A DNA stretch of 64,000 bases from Blautia hominis (GCA_002270465.1 NQOF01000004.1:463668-527667); one strand, 5' to 3'. Shown: positions 1 to 8,543, numbered from the stretch's first letter. Notes: generated from the letters alone by a model not told the origin. Translations and numbers: made by a program.

Positions 1-270
1 GCATGTAATGTGCTGGTATCCATGGCAGGGGAAGGCGCGGTGCTGGCGGCCTCAGACGGAAGCTGTCATATAGCCCCGGCCCCCAAGGGAGATCTTGTGA
101 ACGCTGTGGGGGCGGGTGACTCCATGGTAGCCGGATTTCTGGCCGGGTGGATGGAGAAAAAGGATTATGTCCATGCATTTCATATGGGAATCGCAGCGGG
201 AAGTGCCAGTGCATTTTCAGAATATCTGGCAAAACGTGAGGAAATAGAAGCGGTCTATCAAACCATATAA
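1..270 (+). CDS. fruK: 1-phosphofructokinase, C-terminal part (runs off the window start)
   Basis: The reading frame is open from base 1 and encodes about 89 C-terminal residues of a PfkB-family sugar kinase. The family's second signature is visible as NAVGAGDSMVAGF, with the Asp of GAGD as the expected catalytic base. The enzyme would phosphorylate fructose-1-phosphate to fructose-1,6-bisphosphate in the cytoplasm. The kinase fold alone cannot fix the substrate; the assignment rests on the fructose-specific PTS permease starting 15 bases downstream, a standard fruK-fruA arrangement. The N-terminus and promoter lie outside the window. Confidence 0.9.
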   Translation, partial: ACNVLVSMAGEGAVLAASDGSCHIAPAPKGDLVNAVGAGDSMVAGFLAGWMEKKDYVHAFHMGIAAGSASAFSEYLAKREEIEAVYQTI

Positions 271-285
271 AGGAAGGAAACAAGT

Positions 286-2199
286 ATGAGAATAACGGAT
301 TTACTGGACAAGAGAAGTATTTCCCTGAACGGTGCGCCTAAAAACAAAGAGGAGGCACTTGACCAGGTAGTTGCTCTGATGGCAAAGAGCGGTAAGATCA
401 ACGATGAGGAAGCCTACAGAAAGCAGGTTTACGCAAGGGAGGAGGAGAGCACTACAGGTATCGGTGAGGGAATTGCCATTCCCCACGGAAAATGTGATGC
501 GGTTGACAGGCCGGGCCTTGCGGCCATGGTGGTAAAGGACGGCGTTGACTTTGATGCCCTGGACGGCGAGCCGGTGACCCTTATTTTTCTGATCGCTGCA
601 CCCAACACAAAAGACAATGTACATCTGGATGTACTCAGTAAGCTGTCGGTTCTAATGATGGATGAGGCATTTTCCGATTCCCTGAGAAACGCCCGGTCTG
701 TGGATGAATTTCTGGAGATCATAGATAAAGCAGATGATGAAAAACCGGATATTGATGAGCGCCTGACAGAGCCGTCCACAGAGCAGAAAGGACAGGCAAA
801 GATTCTGGCTGTCACCTCTTGCCCAACGGGTATTGCCCATACCTATATGGCGGCAGAAGGGATCGAGAAAGCGGCTAAGGCGAAGGGATGTTTCGTGAAA
901 GTGGAGACCAGAGGTTCAGGCGGCGCCAAGAATGTGCTGACAGACCAAGAGATCCGGGAAGCAGATTGTATTATTGTGGCCGCGGACGCCCAGGTCCCCA
1001 TGGACCGCTTTGACGGCAAAAAAGTGATCGAGTGCCAGGTTTCAGACGGAATCAGCAAGGCTGACGCTCTGCTTGAGAGAGCCATAAACGGAGATGCCCC
1101 GGTATATCACGCTTCCGGCGCAGTGCAGAAGAGTTCCCAGGCAAAGAGCAGCGGCAGCGTAGGCCACCAGATTTATACCCAGCTCATGAACGGTGTATCC
1201 CACATGCTCCCCTTTGTGGTGGGCGGCGGTATCCTGATCGCCATAGCGTTTCTGATCGACGGTTTCAGTGTGGATATGAATTCCCTTCCCATTGATCAGA
1301 GAGCGGATTTCGGTACCATTACCCCGGTGGCGGCTCTGTTTAAGAGTATCGGCGGTACAGCATTTGCATTTATGCTTCCGGTCCTGGCGGGATTCATTGC
1401 CATGGCAATCGGCGACAGGCCAGCCCTGGCGGTTGGTTTTGTGGGCGGTATGATCGCTTCCCAGGGCCAGTCCGGTTTCCTGGGAGCCTTGGCAGCAGGT
1501 TTTGCGGCGGGATATCTTATCAGACTGCTGCGCAAATTGTGCGATAAGCTTCCGCAGGCCATCGAGAAGATCGCTCCGGTCCTGATCTATCCGGTGGTGG
1601 GAATTCTGCTCATGGGGCTTCTCATGACCTTTGTGGTGGAGCCCATCATGGGCGGCATCAACACTGCGCTGAACAATGGTTTGACAAGCATGAGCGGGTC
1701 CAGTAAGATTATTTTAGGACTGATCCTGGGCGCTATGATGGCTATAGACATGGGAGGTCCGTTTAACAAGGCGGCATATGTGTTCGGAACAGCGTCCATT
1801 GCTGCCGGAAACTACGATATTATGGCAGCGGTCATGATCGGGGGTATGACACCGCCCTGTGCCATTGCCCTGGCAACCCTGTTGTTTAAGAATAAATTCA
1901 CAAAAGAACAGAGGGAAGCAGGCCCTACCAACTTTATTATGGGCCTGGCCTTCATCACAGAGGGCGCGATCCCCTTTGCAGCATCCGACCCGCTTCATGT
2001 GATCCCGGCATGCATGATCGGCTCCGGTGTGGCCGGTGCGCTGAGTATGCTCTTTAACTGTACACTGATGGCTCCTCACGGCGGGATTTTCGTCTTCCCT
2101 GTGGTGGGCAATGCGGTCATGTACCTGGTGGCGCTGGTAGCAGGAACGGTTGTATCCGCAGGTCTGCTGGGAGCTTTTAAAAAGAAAGTAACGGAATAA
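286..2199 (+). CDS. fruA: PTS fructose transporter subunit IIABC
   Basis: This 637-residue fused permease imports fructose and phosphorylates it to fructose-1-phosphate at the membrane. Domain order is EIIA (about 1-150, phospho-acceptor His67 in IAIPHGK), EIIB (about 172-270, Cys179 in SCPTGIAHT) and EIIC (about 290-635, multiple membrane segments with Gly-rich loops). Length and order fit the Firmicute FruA type. A clear Shine-Dalgarno site (AAGGAAGG) precedes the ATG. It lies between fruK and a gene for HPr, so phosphate can pass from EI and HPr of the same operon to EIIA. Fructose is the most likely substrate given fruK; a related ketose or mannitol-type sugar is less likely. Confidence 0.95.
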   Translation: MRITDLLDKRSISLNGAPKNKEEALDQVVALMAKSGKINDEEAYRKQVYAREEESTTGIGEGIAIPHGKCDAVDRPGLAAMVVKDGVDFDALDGEPVTLIFLIAAPNTKDNVHLDVLSKLSVLMMDEAFSDSLRNARSVDEFLEIIDKADDEKPDIDERLTEPSTEQKGQAKILAVTSCPTGIAHTYMAAEGIEKAAKAKGCFVKVETRGSGGAKNVLTDQEIREADCIIVAADAQVPMDRFDGKKVIECQVSDGISKADALLERAINGDAPVYHASGAVQKSSQAKSSGSVGHQIYTQLMNGVSHMLPFVVGGGILIAIAFLIDGFSVDMNSLPIDQRADFGTITPVAALFKSIGGTAFAFMLPVLAGFIAMAIGDRPALAVGFVGGMIASQGQSGFLGALAAGFAAGYLIRLLRKLCDKLPQAIEKIAPVLIYPVVGILLMGLLMTFVVEPIMGGINTALNNGLTSMSGSSKIILGLILGAMMAIDMGGPFNKAAYVFGTASIAAGNYDIMAAVMIGGMTPPCAIALATLLFKNKFTKEQREAGPTNFIMGLAFITEGAIPFAASDPLHVIPACMIGSGVAGALSMLFNCTLMAPHGGIFVFPVVGNAVMYLVALVAGTVVSAGLLGAFKKKVTE

Positions 2200-2226
2200 A
2201 AAATCATATAAAAGGAGAGAAATGCC

Positions 2227-2484
2227 ATGAAAGAATTTAATTACACCATCACAGACCCGGAAGGGATCCATGCACGTCCGGCAGGAGAATTAGTGAAAGT
2301 GGCAAAAGGATTTGCCAGCAGCATCAAGCTGGTGAAGGACCAAAAAGAGGGAGACTGCAAGCGGATTTTCGGTATCATGGGCCTTGGAGTGAAACAGGGA
2401 CAGGAAGTGACCCTGACCTTTGAAGGGGAAGATGAAGAGGCTGCTTATGAGGCAGTGAGCAAATTTATGCAGGAAAATCTGTAA
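2227..2484 (+). CDS. ptsH: HPr-family phosphocarrier protein lacking Ser46
   Basis: This 85-residue cytoplasmic protein carries phosphate from Enzyme I to the EIIA domain of the PTS. The His15 active site is intact (GIHARPAG). The regulatory site, normally KSIMGVMSLG with Ser46, reads KRIFGIMGLG here, so residue 46 is Arg. In Firmicutes HPr kinase phosphorylates Ser46, and that form acts as co-repressor of CcpA; this protein cannot take part in that. It is therefore probably a dedicated fructose-operon HPr, comparable in logic to the FPr of enterobacteria, with a normal HPr encoded elsewhere. The start has a good AAAGGAG site. Confidence 0.92.
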   Translation: MKEFNYTITDPEGIHARPAGELVKVAKGFASSIKLVKDQKEGDCKRIFGIMGLGVKQGQEVTLTFEGEDEEAAYEAVSKFMQENL

Positions 2485-2510
2485 TCAGGACAAAACACAT
2501 TCAAGTAGGC

Positions 2511-2588
2511 AAAGAGCTGCTGCAGAGAATAGCTGCAGCAGCTCTTTTCAGGCTGAAGCGCGTTTAAAAATCTGTTTCAAACGCGCTT
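2511..2588 (+). terminator. Two consecutive hairpins between ptsH and ptsI
   Basis: The 124-base gap holds two perfect inverted repeats. One has 15-bp arms (2511-2525 and 2533-2547) and a short T run; the second has 10-bp arms (2556-2565 and 2579-2588). They end about 20 bases before the ptsI ATG. The first looks like an intrinsic terminator or attenuator and probably sets HPr above EI levels. The second may stabilise the processed ptsI message. Confidence 0.7.
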
Positions 2589-2608
2589 ACGGGGAAAGGA
2601 GCACAGAG

Positions 2609-4261
2609 ATGGAAGAATATAGAGGAAAGAGTGTATTTGGCGGTATTGCCATTGGAAAAATATGTGTTTACCGGAAAGGGGAGCAGCAGGTAAAACGTGT
2701 AAAGACAGAGGATACAGAGGGAGAAATGCAGCGCTACACACAGGCAAAAGAGGAAGCGGTGAGACAGTTAAAAACCCTGTATGAGAAGGCTGTAAAAGAG
2801 GTGGGCGAAGCAAACGCTGCTATTTTTGAGATCCATCAGATGATGCTGGAGGATGATGACTACAATGAATCTGTTGAGAACATTATCAGAACCCAGAAAG
2901 TGAATGCAGAGTATGCGGTTGCCGCAACCAGTGATAATTTCTCTCAGATGTTCGCCTCCATGGAGGATGATTACATGAGGGAGCGTGCTGCTGATGTAAA
3001 AGATATTTCCGAGCGTATCCTGGCGGTCCTGGGCGGCGGTGCAAAAAGTACGGTGAACACAGAGGAACCGGTCATTATTCTGGCAGATGACCTGGCACCC
3101 TCCGAGACCGTACAGCTTGATAAGGACAAAGTGCTCTCCTTTGTCACAGTACACGGCTCTGTAAACTCCCATACAGCCATTCTGGCCCGTACTATGGGAA
3201 TCCCCGCCCTTATCGGTACACAGATCCCCCTGGATGCACAGGTGGACGGAAAGCTTGCCGTGGTGGACGGGTCGAGCGGTGCGGTTTATGTAGACCCGGA
3301 CCCGGAGATCCTCTCTGAAATGCAGAGACGCCGGCAGGAGGAAGAGGAGAAAAAAGAACTTCTCCAGCAGTTAAAGGGAAAAGAAAATATAACGCTTGAC
3401 GGTAAAAAAGTCATGCTATATGCTAATATTGGAAATATAAAAGACCTGGCTACTGTGATACAGAACGATGCCGGCGGAATCGGCCTTTTCAGAAGTGAAT
3501 TTATCTATCTGGAGAAGGAGGAGTATCCCACGGAGGAGGAACAGTTTAAGATCTATAAGACAGTTGCAGAGACTATGGCCGGAAAACGTGTCATTATCCG
3601 TACCCTGGATATCGGCGCTGATAAAAAGTGCAGCTATTTTGAGATGGATGAGGAGGAAAACCCCGCTCTGGGCTACCGTGCCATCCGCATCTGCCTGACC
3701 CGTCCCGAGATATTCAAGACACAGCTTAGGGCTTTGTTCCGTGCTGCCGTATACGGAAATCTGGCAGTTATGTACCCCATGATAACAAGCCTGTGGGAAA
3801 TAAAGCGGATAAAGGAAATTGCGGAGGAAGTCAAGGCAGAGCTTAAGGAGCAGAATATGGAATTTCGGGTGCCGGAACAGGGCATTATGATAGAGACGCC
3901 GGCAGCGGTCATGGTGAGCGCTGACCTTGCCAAAGAGGTGGACTTTTTCAGTATCGGAACCAATGACCTGACCCAGTATACCCTGGCCGTTGACCGTCAG
4001 AATCCCAAACTGGATGAGTTTTATGACCCCCATCACCCTGCTGTCCTTTCTATGATCCGTATGACTGTGGAGAATGCCCACAGGGCAGGCATCTGGGCTG
4101 GCATCTGCGGGGAGCTGGGAGCGGATCTGAGCCTTACCAAAGAGTTTCTGGCTATGGGAGTGGATGAACTCTCTGTTTCACCGGGGCGTATCCTCCCAAT
4201 CCGCAAGATCGTTCTGGAGACAGATGTAGAAGAATACAAGAGGAAAAAAAATGCTGACTGA
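2609..4261 (+). CDS. ptsI: Phosphoenolpyruvate-protein phosphotransferase (PTS Enzyme I)
   Basis: This 550-residue enzyme takes phosphate from phosphoenolpyruvate and passes it to HPr. Domains in order are an N-terminal HPr-binding helical region, the swivelling phospho-His domain with His188 in GSVNSHTAILA, and the C-terminal PEP-binding barrel (GLFRSEF, GTNDLTQY, and GICGELG near the end). Length is somewhat shorter than the usual 570-575 but all motifs are present. It starts after two hairpins behind ptsH and its 3' end overlaps the next gene by 11 bases, so the regulator is translationally coupled. Having EI inside a fructose operon suggests either the only copy or a dedicated second copy. 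Confidence 0.95.
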   Translation: MEEYRGKSVFGGIAIGKICVYRKGEQQVKRVKTEDTEGEMQRYTQAKEEAVRQLKTLYEKAVKEVGEANAAIFEIHQMMLEDDDYNESVENIIRTQKVNAEYAVAATSDNFSQMFASMEDDYMRERAADVKDISERILAVLGGGAKSTVNTEEPVIILADDLAPSETVQLDKDKVLSFVTVHGSVNSHTAILARTMGIPALIGTQIPLDAQVDGKLAVVDGSSGAVYVDPDPEILSEMQRRRQEEEEKKELLQQLKGKENITLDGKKVMLYANIGNIKDLATVIQNDAGGIGLFRSEFIYLEKEEYPTEEEQFKIYKTVAETMAGKRVIIRTLDIGADKKCSYFEMDEEENPALGYRAIRICLTRPEIFKTQLRALFRAAVYGNLAVMYPMITSLWEIKRIKEIAEEVKAELKEQNMEFRVPEQGIMIETPAAVMVSADLAKEVDFFSIGTNDLTQYTLAVDRQNPKLDEFYDPHHPAVLSMIRMTVENAHRAGIWAGICGELGADLSLTKEFLAMGVDELSVSPGRILPIRKIVLETDVEEYKRKKNAD

Positions 4262-4997
4262 GAAACGTTTTGAAGAAATACTGAAACTTCTGGATGAAAA
4301 GAAGAGTATTACAGTCACGGAGATAAAGGAAATGCTGAACACCTCAGAGTCCACCATCCGCCGTGACCTGACTGCCCTGGACCGGGCGGGAAAGCTGGTG
4401 AAGGTTTTCGGCGGTGCGGTGGCAGTGGACGCGGCGTTCACGGCTGCTGAGCCTTCCGTTGCCCAGAAAGTGGGGGTAAATAAGGAGGAGAAGCAGGCCA
4501 TTGCCCGCTATGCCGCCTCCCTGATCGTTCCGGATGATTTTATATATCTGGATGCCGGAACCACCACAGGATACATGATCGACTATGTCACAGAGAGATC
4601 CGTAACTTTTGTGACAAATGCCGTATCCCATGCACAACGCCTGGCAGCTCTTAATTTCCGTGTCCTTTTGATCGGCGGAGAGCTGAAAGGGACCACAGAG
4701 GCCGTGGTGGGCAACCAGGCAATCCTAAGCCTCCAGAGCTTTCATTTCACAAAAGGTTTCTTCGGCGCAAACGGCGTCAGCAGAAAATCAGGCTATACAA
4801 CACCGGACTACAATGAGGCCCTGGTAAAAAAGACAGCCCTGGAACAGTCGGGAAGGCGGTATATCCTGGCGGACGCGGCAAAGTTCGGTAACATCAGCTC
4901 CGTCACCTTTGCGTCTTTTGATGCTGCGGAGGTTCTGACAGACCAGGCACCTCCCGAATCCTTCGGAGGATGCAGGAATATCCTTGTCATCAGATGA
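4251..4997 (+). CDS. fruR: DeoR-family transcriptional regulator (fructose operon repressor type)
   Basis: The 248-residue protein has an N-terminal DeoR helix-turn-helix (about 1-57; ITVTEIKEMLNTSESTIRRDL) and a C-terminal sugar-phosphate sensor domain (DeoRC, with DAGTTTGYM and the FFGANGV segment). Family members repress sugar operons and are released by a phosphorylated sugar, here plausibly fructose-1-phosphate. It is the last gene of the fru operon, whereas fruR usually comes first. Its start lies inside ptsI. The gene symbol is inferred from context. Confidence 0.87.
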   Translation: MLTEKRFEEILKLLDEKKSITVTEIKEMLNTSESTIRRDLTALDRAGKLVKVFGGAVAVDAAFTAAEPSVAQKVGVNKEEKQAIARYAASLIVPDDFIYLDAGTTTGYMIDYVTERSVTFVTNAVSHAQRLAALNFRVLLIGGELKGTTEAVVGNQAILSLQSFHFTKGFFGANGVSRKSGYTTPDYNEALVKKTALEQSGRRYILADAAKFGNISSVTFASFDAAEVLTDQAPPESFGGCRNILVIR

Positions 4998-5004
4998 AAA
5001 CCAT

Positions 5005-5054
5005 AAAAGCACCGAGGAACAGAGTGCAGCGTGCCCTGTTCTGCGGTGCTTTTT
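5005..5054 (+). terminator. Intrinsic terminator after the fructose operon
   Basis: A long imperfect stem (AAAAGCACCG... paired with ...CGGTGCTTTT) followed by a T run lies 8 bases after the fruR stop. It also sits at the end of the converging ABC permease gene and may serve both strands. Confidence 0.8.
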
Positions 5055-5073
5055 CTGCGTATGGAATACGCCG

Positions 5074-5784
5074 TCATATTTTATTTACAAACCGTTTGAC
5101 CAGGAACCATATCCATAAGGCCGACGTGGCCATCATGGGAAGTATATACAGCAATTCCCCGTGATAGGCCAGTTTTCCCATCCAGAAGGAGGGCAGCCAA
5201 GAGAAAACGTACTGCACATTTTTATGAAAAAAATACGGAACAGCCGCCCCCATAACAGTGAGGGACGAGAGCTTTGTCACAGCCATCCCTTCCAGCTTAT
5301 TGGCAGACAGTGCTGCGATCAGCAGAGCAAGGATAAGACCCTGTAGGGCGCCGCCTGCCGCCAGGCATACAATAGATGAAATACCGGATTCATGCAGCCT
5401 GAAGAAAGGAAGAAGGATCACGGTAAACACAAATGCCGCTGCGGCAGGGATCCCCAGTCTTGCCAAAAGATATCCCTCTTTCCCCAGAACCGTCACAAAC
5501 AGATACCCCGCAATATGGTCATCCACCTCCTCCAGTATGACCATTGCGGCAGCGTAGCAGAACATTATGGATGCCAGCATAGAAAAAAGCACATCAATAA
5601 GCCCATAATAAGGCCTCAAGATCAGAGTACCGGAAAACCATCCTGCCATTTTCCTGTCCAGTACGGGGACCAAGAAACGGAAAGCCGCACCGGCAAGCAG
5701 CGGAGCGAAACAGGCGGCAGACAGCATCCTATCCTTTTTGATAAACAGCAGCATTTGCAGAAAACACATTCGCACGGCTCTCAT
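5074..5784 (-). CDS. ABC exporter membrane protein, second permease
   Basis: The 236-residue product is almost entirely hydrophobic with about six predicted membrane helices and no recognisable catalytic motif. The start at 5784 is chosen because a strong GGGAGGTG site precedes it and its ATG overlaps the stop of the upstream permease (ATGA), a sign of translational coupling; the frame is open further upstream but inside that gene. Together with the next permease and the ATPase it should form a three-gene exporter resembling mycobacterial fluoroquinolone-export systems. The substrate is unknown. Confidence 0.78.
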   Translation of the reverse strand: MRAVRMCFLQMLLFIKKDRMLSAACFAPLLAGAAFRFLVPVLDRKMAGWFSGTLILRPYYGLIDVLFSMLASIMFCYAAAMVILEEVDDHIAGYLFVTVLGKEGYLLARLGIPAAAAFVFTVILLPFFRLHESGISSIVCLAAGGALQGLILALLIAALSANKLEGMAVTKLSSLTVMGAAVPYFFHKNVQYVFSWLPSFWMGKLAYHGELLYILPMMATSALWIWFLVKRFVNKI

Positions 5785-6461
5785 AAACTTACACCTCCCG
5801 CATGTTTCCACATAGCGCTCACACTCTTCCCGGAAAGGAAAAACAATACGCCCATGGTCAAACATAATATGAGTATTCCGCCCGGTTCCGGCCGGTTCCC
5901 GGCAATCATATCCAGGCACAGATTTACAGGGTAATATTGAAACCCTTTGGGCAGCACTCCAAACAAATACAGCACTGCCGGAGCAAATGCCGCGGCTTCA
6001 ACGGGCACAGTCCAGAGAATAAACTGATTCAGGCTGTGGATCTTCGCCGCTGTGATAATGCCAATCAGCGTAAACATAACAGAGCAGAACGCCGTACCGG
6101 CTGCCACAAGCCCGAGATGCTCCATGCCCGCTGCAGCAGCCAGCACAAATGCCACAATAAGAGTTATAAAACAAAGGGAAGCTGCTTTGGCAGTAATATA
6201 TTCCGCAGCCAAAACCGGTGAGACAGCAAAAGCGTAAGGTATCCTCTGACTTTTTTCCAGCAGTACAATAGCCCCCATAAAAAACAATCCCATAGCTCCC
6301 GGGTCTGACAAGATCAATAGAACAGCAGCCGGCTGCCGCCAGGACGCGGGCATGACATACAGTATCCCCAGATAAAGCACAGTCAAGACCCCATAGAGAA
6401 AATAAAACCCATATTTCATCTGTGAACGCACATCCCACAATATCATTGCCTTTAATCTCAA
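5781..6461 (-). CDS. ABC exporter membrane protein, first permease
   Basis: The 226-residue protein has about six hydrophobic helices and a short cytoplasmic N-terminus. The start is TTG at 6461, preceded by AGGGAGGAC and overlapping the ATPase stop (TTGA). It overlaps the second permease at its end, so all three genes are translationally coupled. The helix layout resembles ABC-2-type permeases; two small permeases with one ATPase suggest a heterodimeric export channel. Confidence 0.78.
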   Translation of the reverse strand: MRLKAMILWDVRSQMKYGFYFLYGVLTVLYLGILYVMPASWRQPAAVLLILSDPGAMGLFFMGAIVLLEKSQRIPYAFAVSPVLAAEYITAKAASLCFITLIVAFVLAAAAGMEHLGLVAAGTAFCSVMFTLIGIITAAKIHSLNQFILWTVPVEAAAFAPAVLYLFGVLPKGFQYYPVNLCLDMIAGNRPEPGGILILCLTMGVLFFLSGKSVSAMWKHAGGVSL

Positions 6462-7303
6462 ACCAGTGTCCTCCCTGTCACATCCATAAAAATATCATTC
6501 AGTGTCGGTTCACTGCTGTGGATGGACAGCAGCCTGTTCTCCAGGATCAACTGTCTCAGTTGTTCATCCTGGGATATGAGATGCAGCGGACAATCAGCCG
6601 TCTGTTCCTGCTCCTCCATCCAGGAGTAGGAAACCCGGGCCGCCCCTTTGGACATGATCAGATTATGAGGGCTGTCCAAAGCCATGATCCTGCCATTTAC
6701 AATAAAAGCAACCCTGTCACAGAGCTCTGACGCGTCCTGCATATTATGCGTAGTGAGCAAAACGGTTTTCCCCCGCTCCCGTTCCTTCAGGATCAAATCC
6801 TTCATAACCCTGCTGTTGGCAGGGTCGAGTCCGCTGGTAGGTTCATCGAGACAAAGCAGATCCGGATCATGCAGCAAAGCCTTTATAAAATTAAGCCTGG
6901 CCTTCATCCCCTTGGAGTAGGCGGACACCTTTTTACTCCCATCCTTCTCCAGCCCCACCGATTCCAGCAGTTCCCCAATATCCCGCCCCTTTTTCTTGTA
7001 CAGCGAAGCAAAAAAGCGGAGATTCTCTTCTGCCGTCATCTTCTCATACATAGTGGAAAACTCAAAATCAACACCGATCTGTTCATAAAATCCATTGTTA
7101 TGTTCCCTGCATTCCACCCCATTCACCTTGACAGACCCCTGATAATCCCTGAGCAATCCAATCAAAATCTTCTGCAAGGTACTCTTCCCCGCCCCCGAAG
7201 GTCCCAAAAATCCGAAGATCTCCCCCTTCCCAACCGAAAAATCCATACCCTCTATAAACGCCTTCTTGGTATAACTAAAAGCCAGTTCCTTAACTTCGAT
7301 CAT
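6458..7303 (-). CDS. ABC exporter ATP-binding protein
   Basis: This 281-residue cytoplasmic ATPase drives the exporter. It shows Walker A (GPSGAGKST), a signature region in the unusual form SAYSKGMKARLNF instead of LSGGQ, Walker B with DEPTSGLDP and the switch His in LLTTHNMQDA. The C-terminal 70 residues form the usual regulatory tail of drug-export ATPases. ATG at 7303 has GGAGG seven bases upstream; an in-frame GTG two codons earlier is less well placed. It is the first gene of an operon with two permeases, behind a likely TetR operator. Confidence 0.88.
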   Translation of the reverse strand: MIEVKELAFSYTKKAFIEGMDFSVGKGEIFGFLGPSGAGKSTLQKILIGLLRDYQGSVKVNGVECREHNNGFYEQIGVDFEFSTMYEKMTAEENLRFFASLYKKKGRDIGELLESVGLEKDGSKKVSAYSKGMKARLNFIKALLHDPDLLCLDEPTSGLDPANSRVMKDLILKERERGKTVLLTTHNMQDASELCDRVAFIVNGRIMALDSPHNLIMSKGAARVSYSWMEEQEQTADCPLHLISQDEQLRQLILENRLLSIHSSEPTLNDIFMDVTGRTLV

Positions 7304-7323
7304 ATTCACTCCTCCATACTATA

Positions 7324-7347
7324 TGACTATAACTAAATAAACAGTCA
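7324..7347 (-). promoter_or_regulatory. Likely TetR operator upstream of the ABC exporter
   Basis: The sequence has TGACTA at one end and CAGTCA at the other with 12 bases between. The same spacing (TGACTA-N12-TAGTCA, 24 bases in all) recurs upstream of the adjacent tetR gene. The matching pair suggests that the TetR protein controls both units. Confidence 0.65.
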
Positions 7348-7393
7348 AAATAATAACAATATACAGTCCGGCAAACATTTCTGCCGGACCAAC

Positions 7394-7984
7394 TCACAAG
7401 ATCTGCATTACCAACCCGCGGACCAGATATCTAAGTGCCAGATCAGACTGTGCACTTCCAATCTCATCCTTATGTAAAGTAGCAAAATAAACAGCCCGAA
7501 ACGCCGCAGTCAGCGCCTCTGTATCCATCCCCTTATCTGCCGCGATTCCATGCAGGATCCTTTCAGTCATGGACATATCTTCCGTCAAATGCTTCTCCAG
7601 CACATCCCCGGGCAGTTTCCGTGCCAGCATTTCAACCTCCTCCGAGGTTATCCCCTTCAACACAGGCATTTCATCCATCATCCTATAAAACCCCATCATA
7701 ACATCTGTCACACCCTCAACATCCAATTCCCTCCCCTTCAAACTCTCAAACCCCCGAACCACTTCCCTCTCAACGATCTCATGTTGTTCCAGGATCACCT
7801 CAAACAACAGCATCTCCTTAGACTGATAAAAAAGATAAAACGTCCCCTTAGGAATCTTCACCCTCCTCACGATCTCATCCACCGTAGTTTTCCGAATCCC
7901 ATACTGTGCCATACACTTAGCCGCCTCTTCCTTAAGCCGACTCACAATATAAGCCCTTTCCTCCTCAGAAAACCTCTTAGGCAC
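7394..7984 (-). CDS. TetR/AcrR-family transcriptional regulator
   Basis: The 196-residue protein has an N-terminal TetR DNA-binding domain (about 8-56; the YGIRKTTVDEIVRRVKIPKG segment includes the recognition helix) and a helical ligand domain typical of the family. The start is GTG at 7984 behind GAGGAGGG. It lies directly upstream of the ABC exporter on the same strand, and both are preceded by a 24-bp inverted repeat of the same form. It most likely represses the exporter and itself until the exported compound binds. Confidence 0.87.
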   Translation of the reverse strand: MPKRFSEEERAYIVSRLKEEAAKCMAQYGIRKTTVDEIVRRVKIPKGTFYLFYQSKEMLLFEVILEQHEIVEREVVRGFESLKGRELDVEGVTDVMMGFYRMMDEMPVLKGITSEEVEMLARKLPGDVLEKHLTEDMSMTERILHGIAADKGMDTEALTAAFRAVYFATLHKDEIGSAQSDLALRYLVRGLVMQIL

Positions 7985-8000
7985 CCATATCCCTCCTCTT

Positions 8001-8024
8001 TGACTAAAATTCTCAATATAGTCA
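8001..8024 (-). promoter_or_regulatory. Likely TetR operator upstream of tetR
   Basis: Inverted repeat TGACTA-N12-TAGTCA located 16 bases upstream of the tetR start. It matches the spacing of the repeat ahead of the exporter ATPase gene. Confidence 0.65.
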
Positions 8025-8104
8025 TAATACCCTCATCCTCTCCATATGTCAACCCCTTCTATTCATGCATACATTTCCCGTCAACATCTGATCAAGCGTC
8101 CATA

Positions 8105-8300
8105 TATCCTACCATTACCATCTAACCAGACATTCACGCATCCTACCATTACCATCTAACCAAACATTCACGCATCCTACCATTACCATCTAACCAGACA
8201 TTCACGCATCCTACCATTACCATCTAACCAGACATTCACGCATCCTACCATTACCATCTAACCAGGCATTCACGCATCCTATCATTAACATCTAATCACG
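8105..8300. repeat. 34-bp tandem repeat array
   Basis: Five near-identical 34-base units run head to tail: a slightly degenerate first unit from 8105, then units at 8139, 8173, 8207 and 8241, followed by a decayed partial unit ending near 8300. Units differ at one or two bases (for example AACCAGA, AACCAAA, AACCAGG). There are no spacers. No open frame with a start and ribosome site uses it. Confidence 0.9.
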
Positions 8301-8346
8301 CGTCCGCCGCAGGCGCAGCCCGTATGCCTTTCGCTTAGCCAGCCAG

Positions 8347-8534
8347 CAGGGAAGGGAGGGAGGGGAGGGGGGGAAGATTCAGTAGGTTTAGTGGAGCGGC
8401 GGGCAGATCCACCTGCGGCAGTCACTTAATGAGGAGGCCATTGCCGACGAATTTAGTGAATGCCAGCAGGTTAGCTGCCCACCAGCGGAACGTCGGATGA
8501 ATCTTCCCCCACCTCCCCTCCCTCCGTTCCCTGC
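8347..8534. repeat. Long imperfect inverted repeat (foldback 1)
   Basis: The left arm starts with a purine-rich run (GCAGGGAAGGGAGGG...) and reaches GGAAGATTCA at about 8382; the right arm mirrors it from TGAATCTTCC (about 8498) to CCCTGC at 8534. Weaker pairing continues inwards (GGGCAG at 8401 with CTGCCC at 8475) towards an apex near 8440. The whole could fold into one rod of about 85 base pairs. It separates tetR from the MarR gene. Confidence 0.8.
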
Positions 8535-8543
8535 GCAACATCC

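Noticed and set aside
8105-8300. Possible CRISPR array
   Set aside because: The 34-bp units are directly adjacent without spacers, and no cas gene is present.
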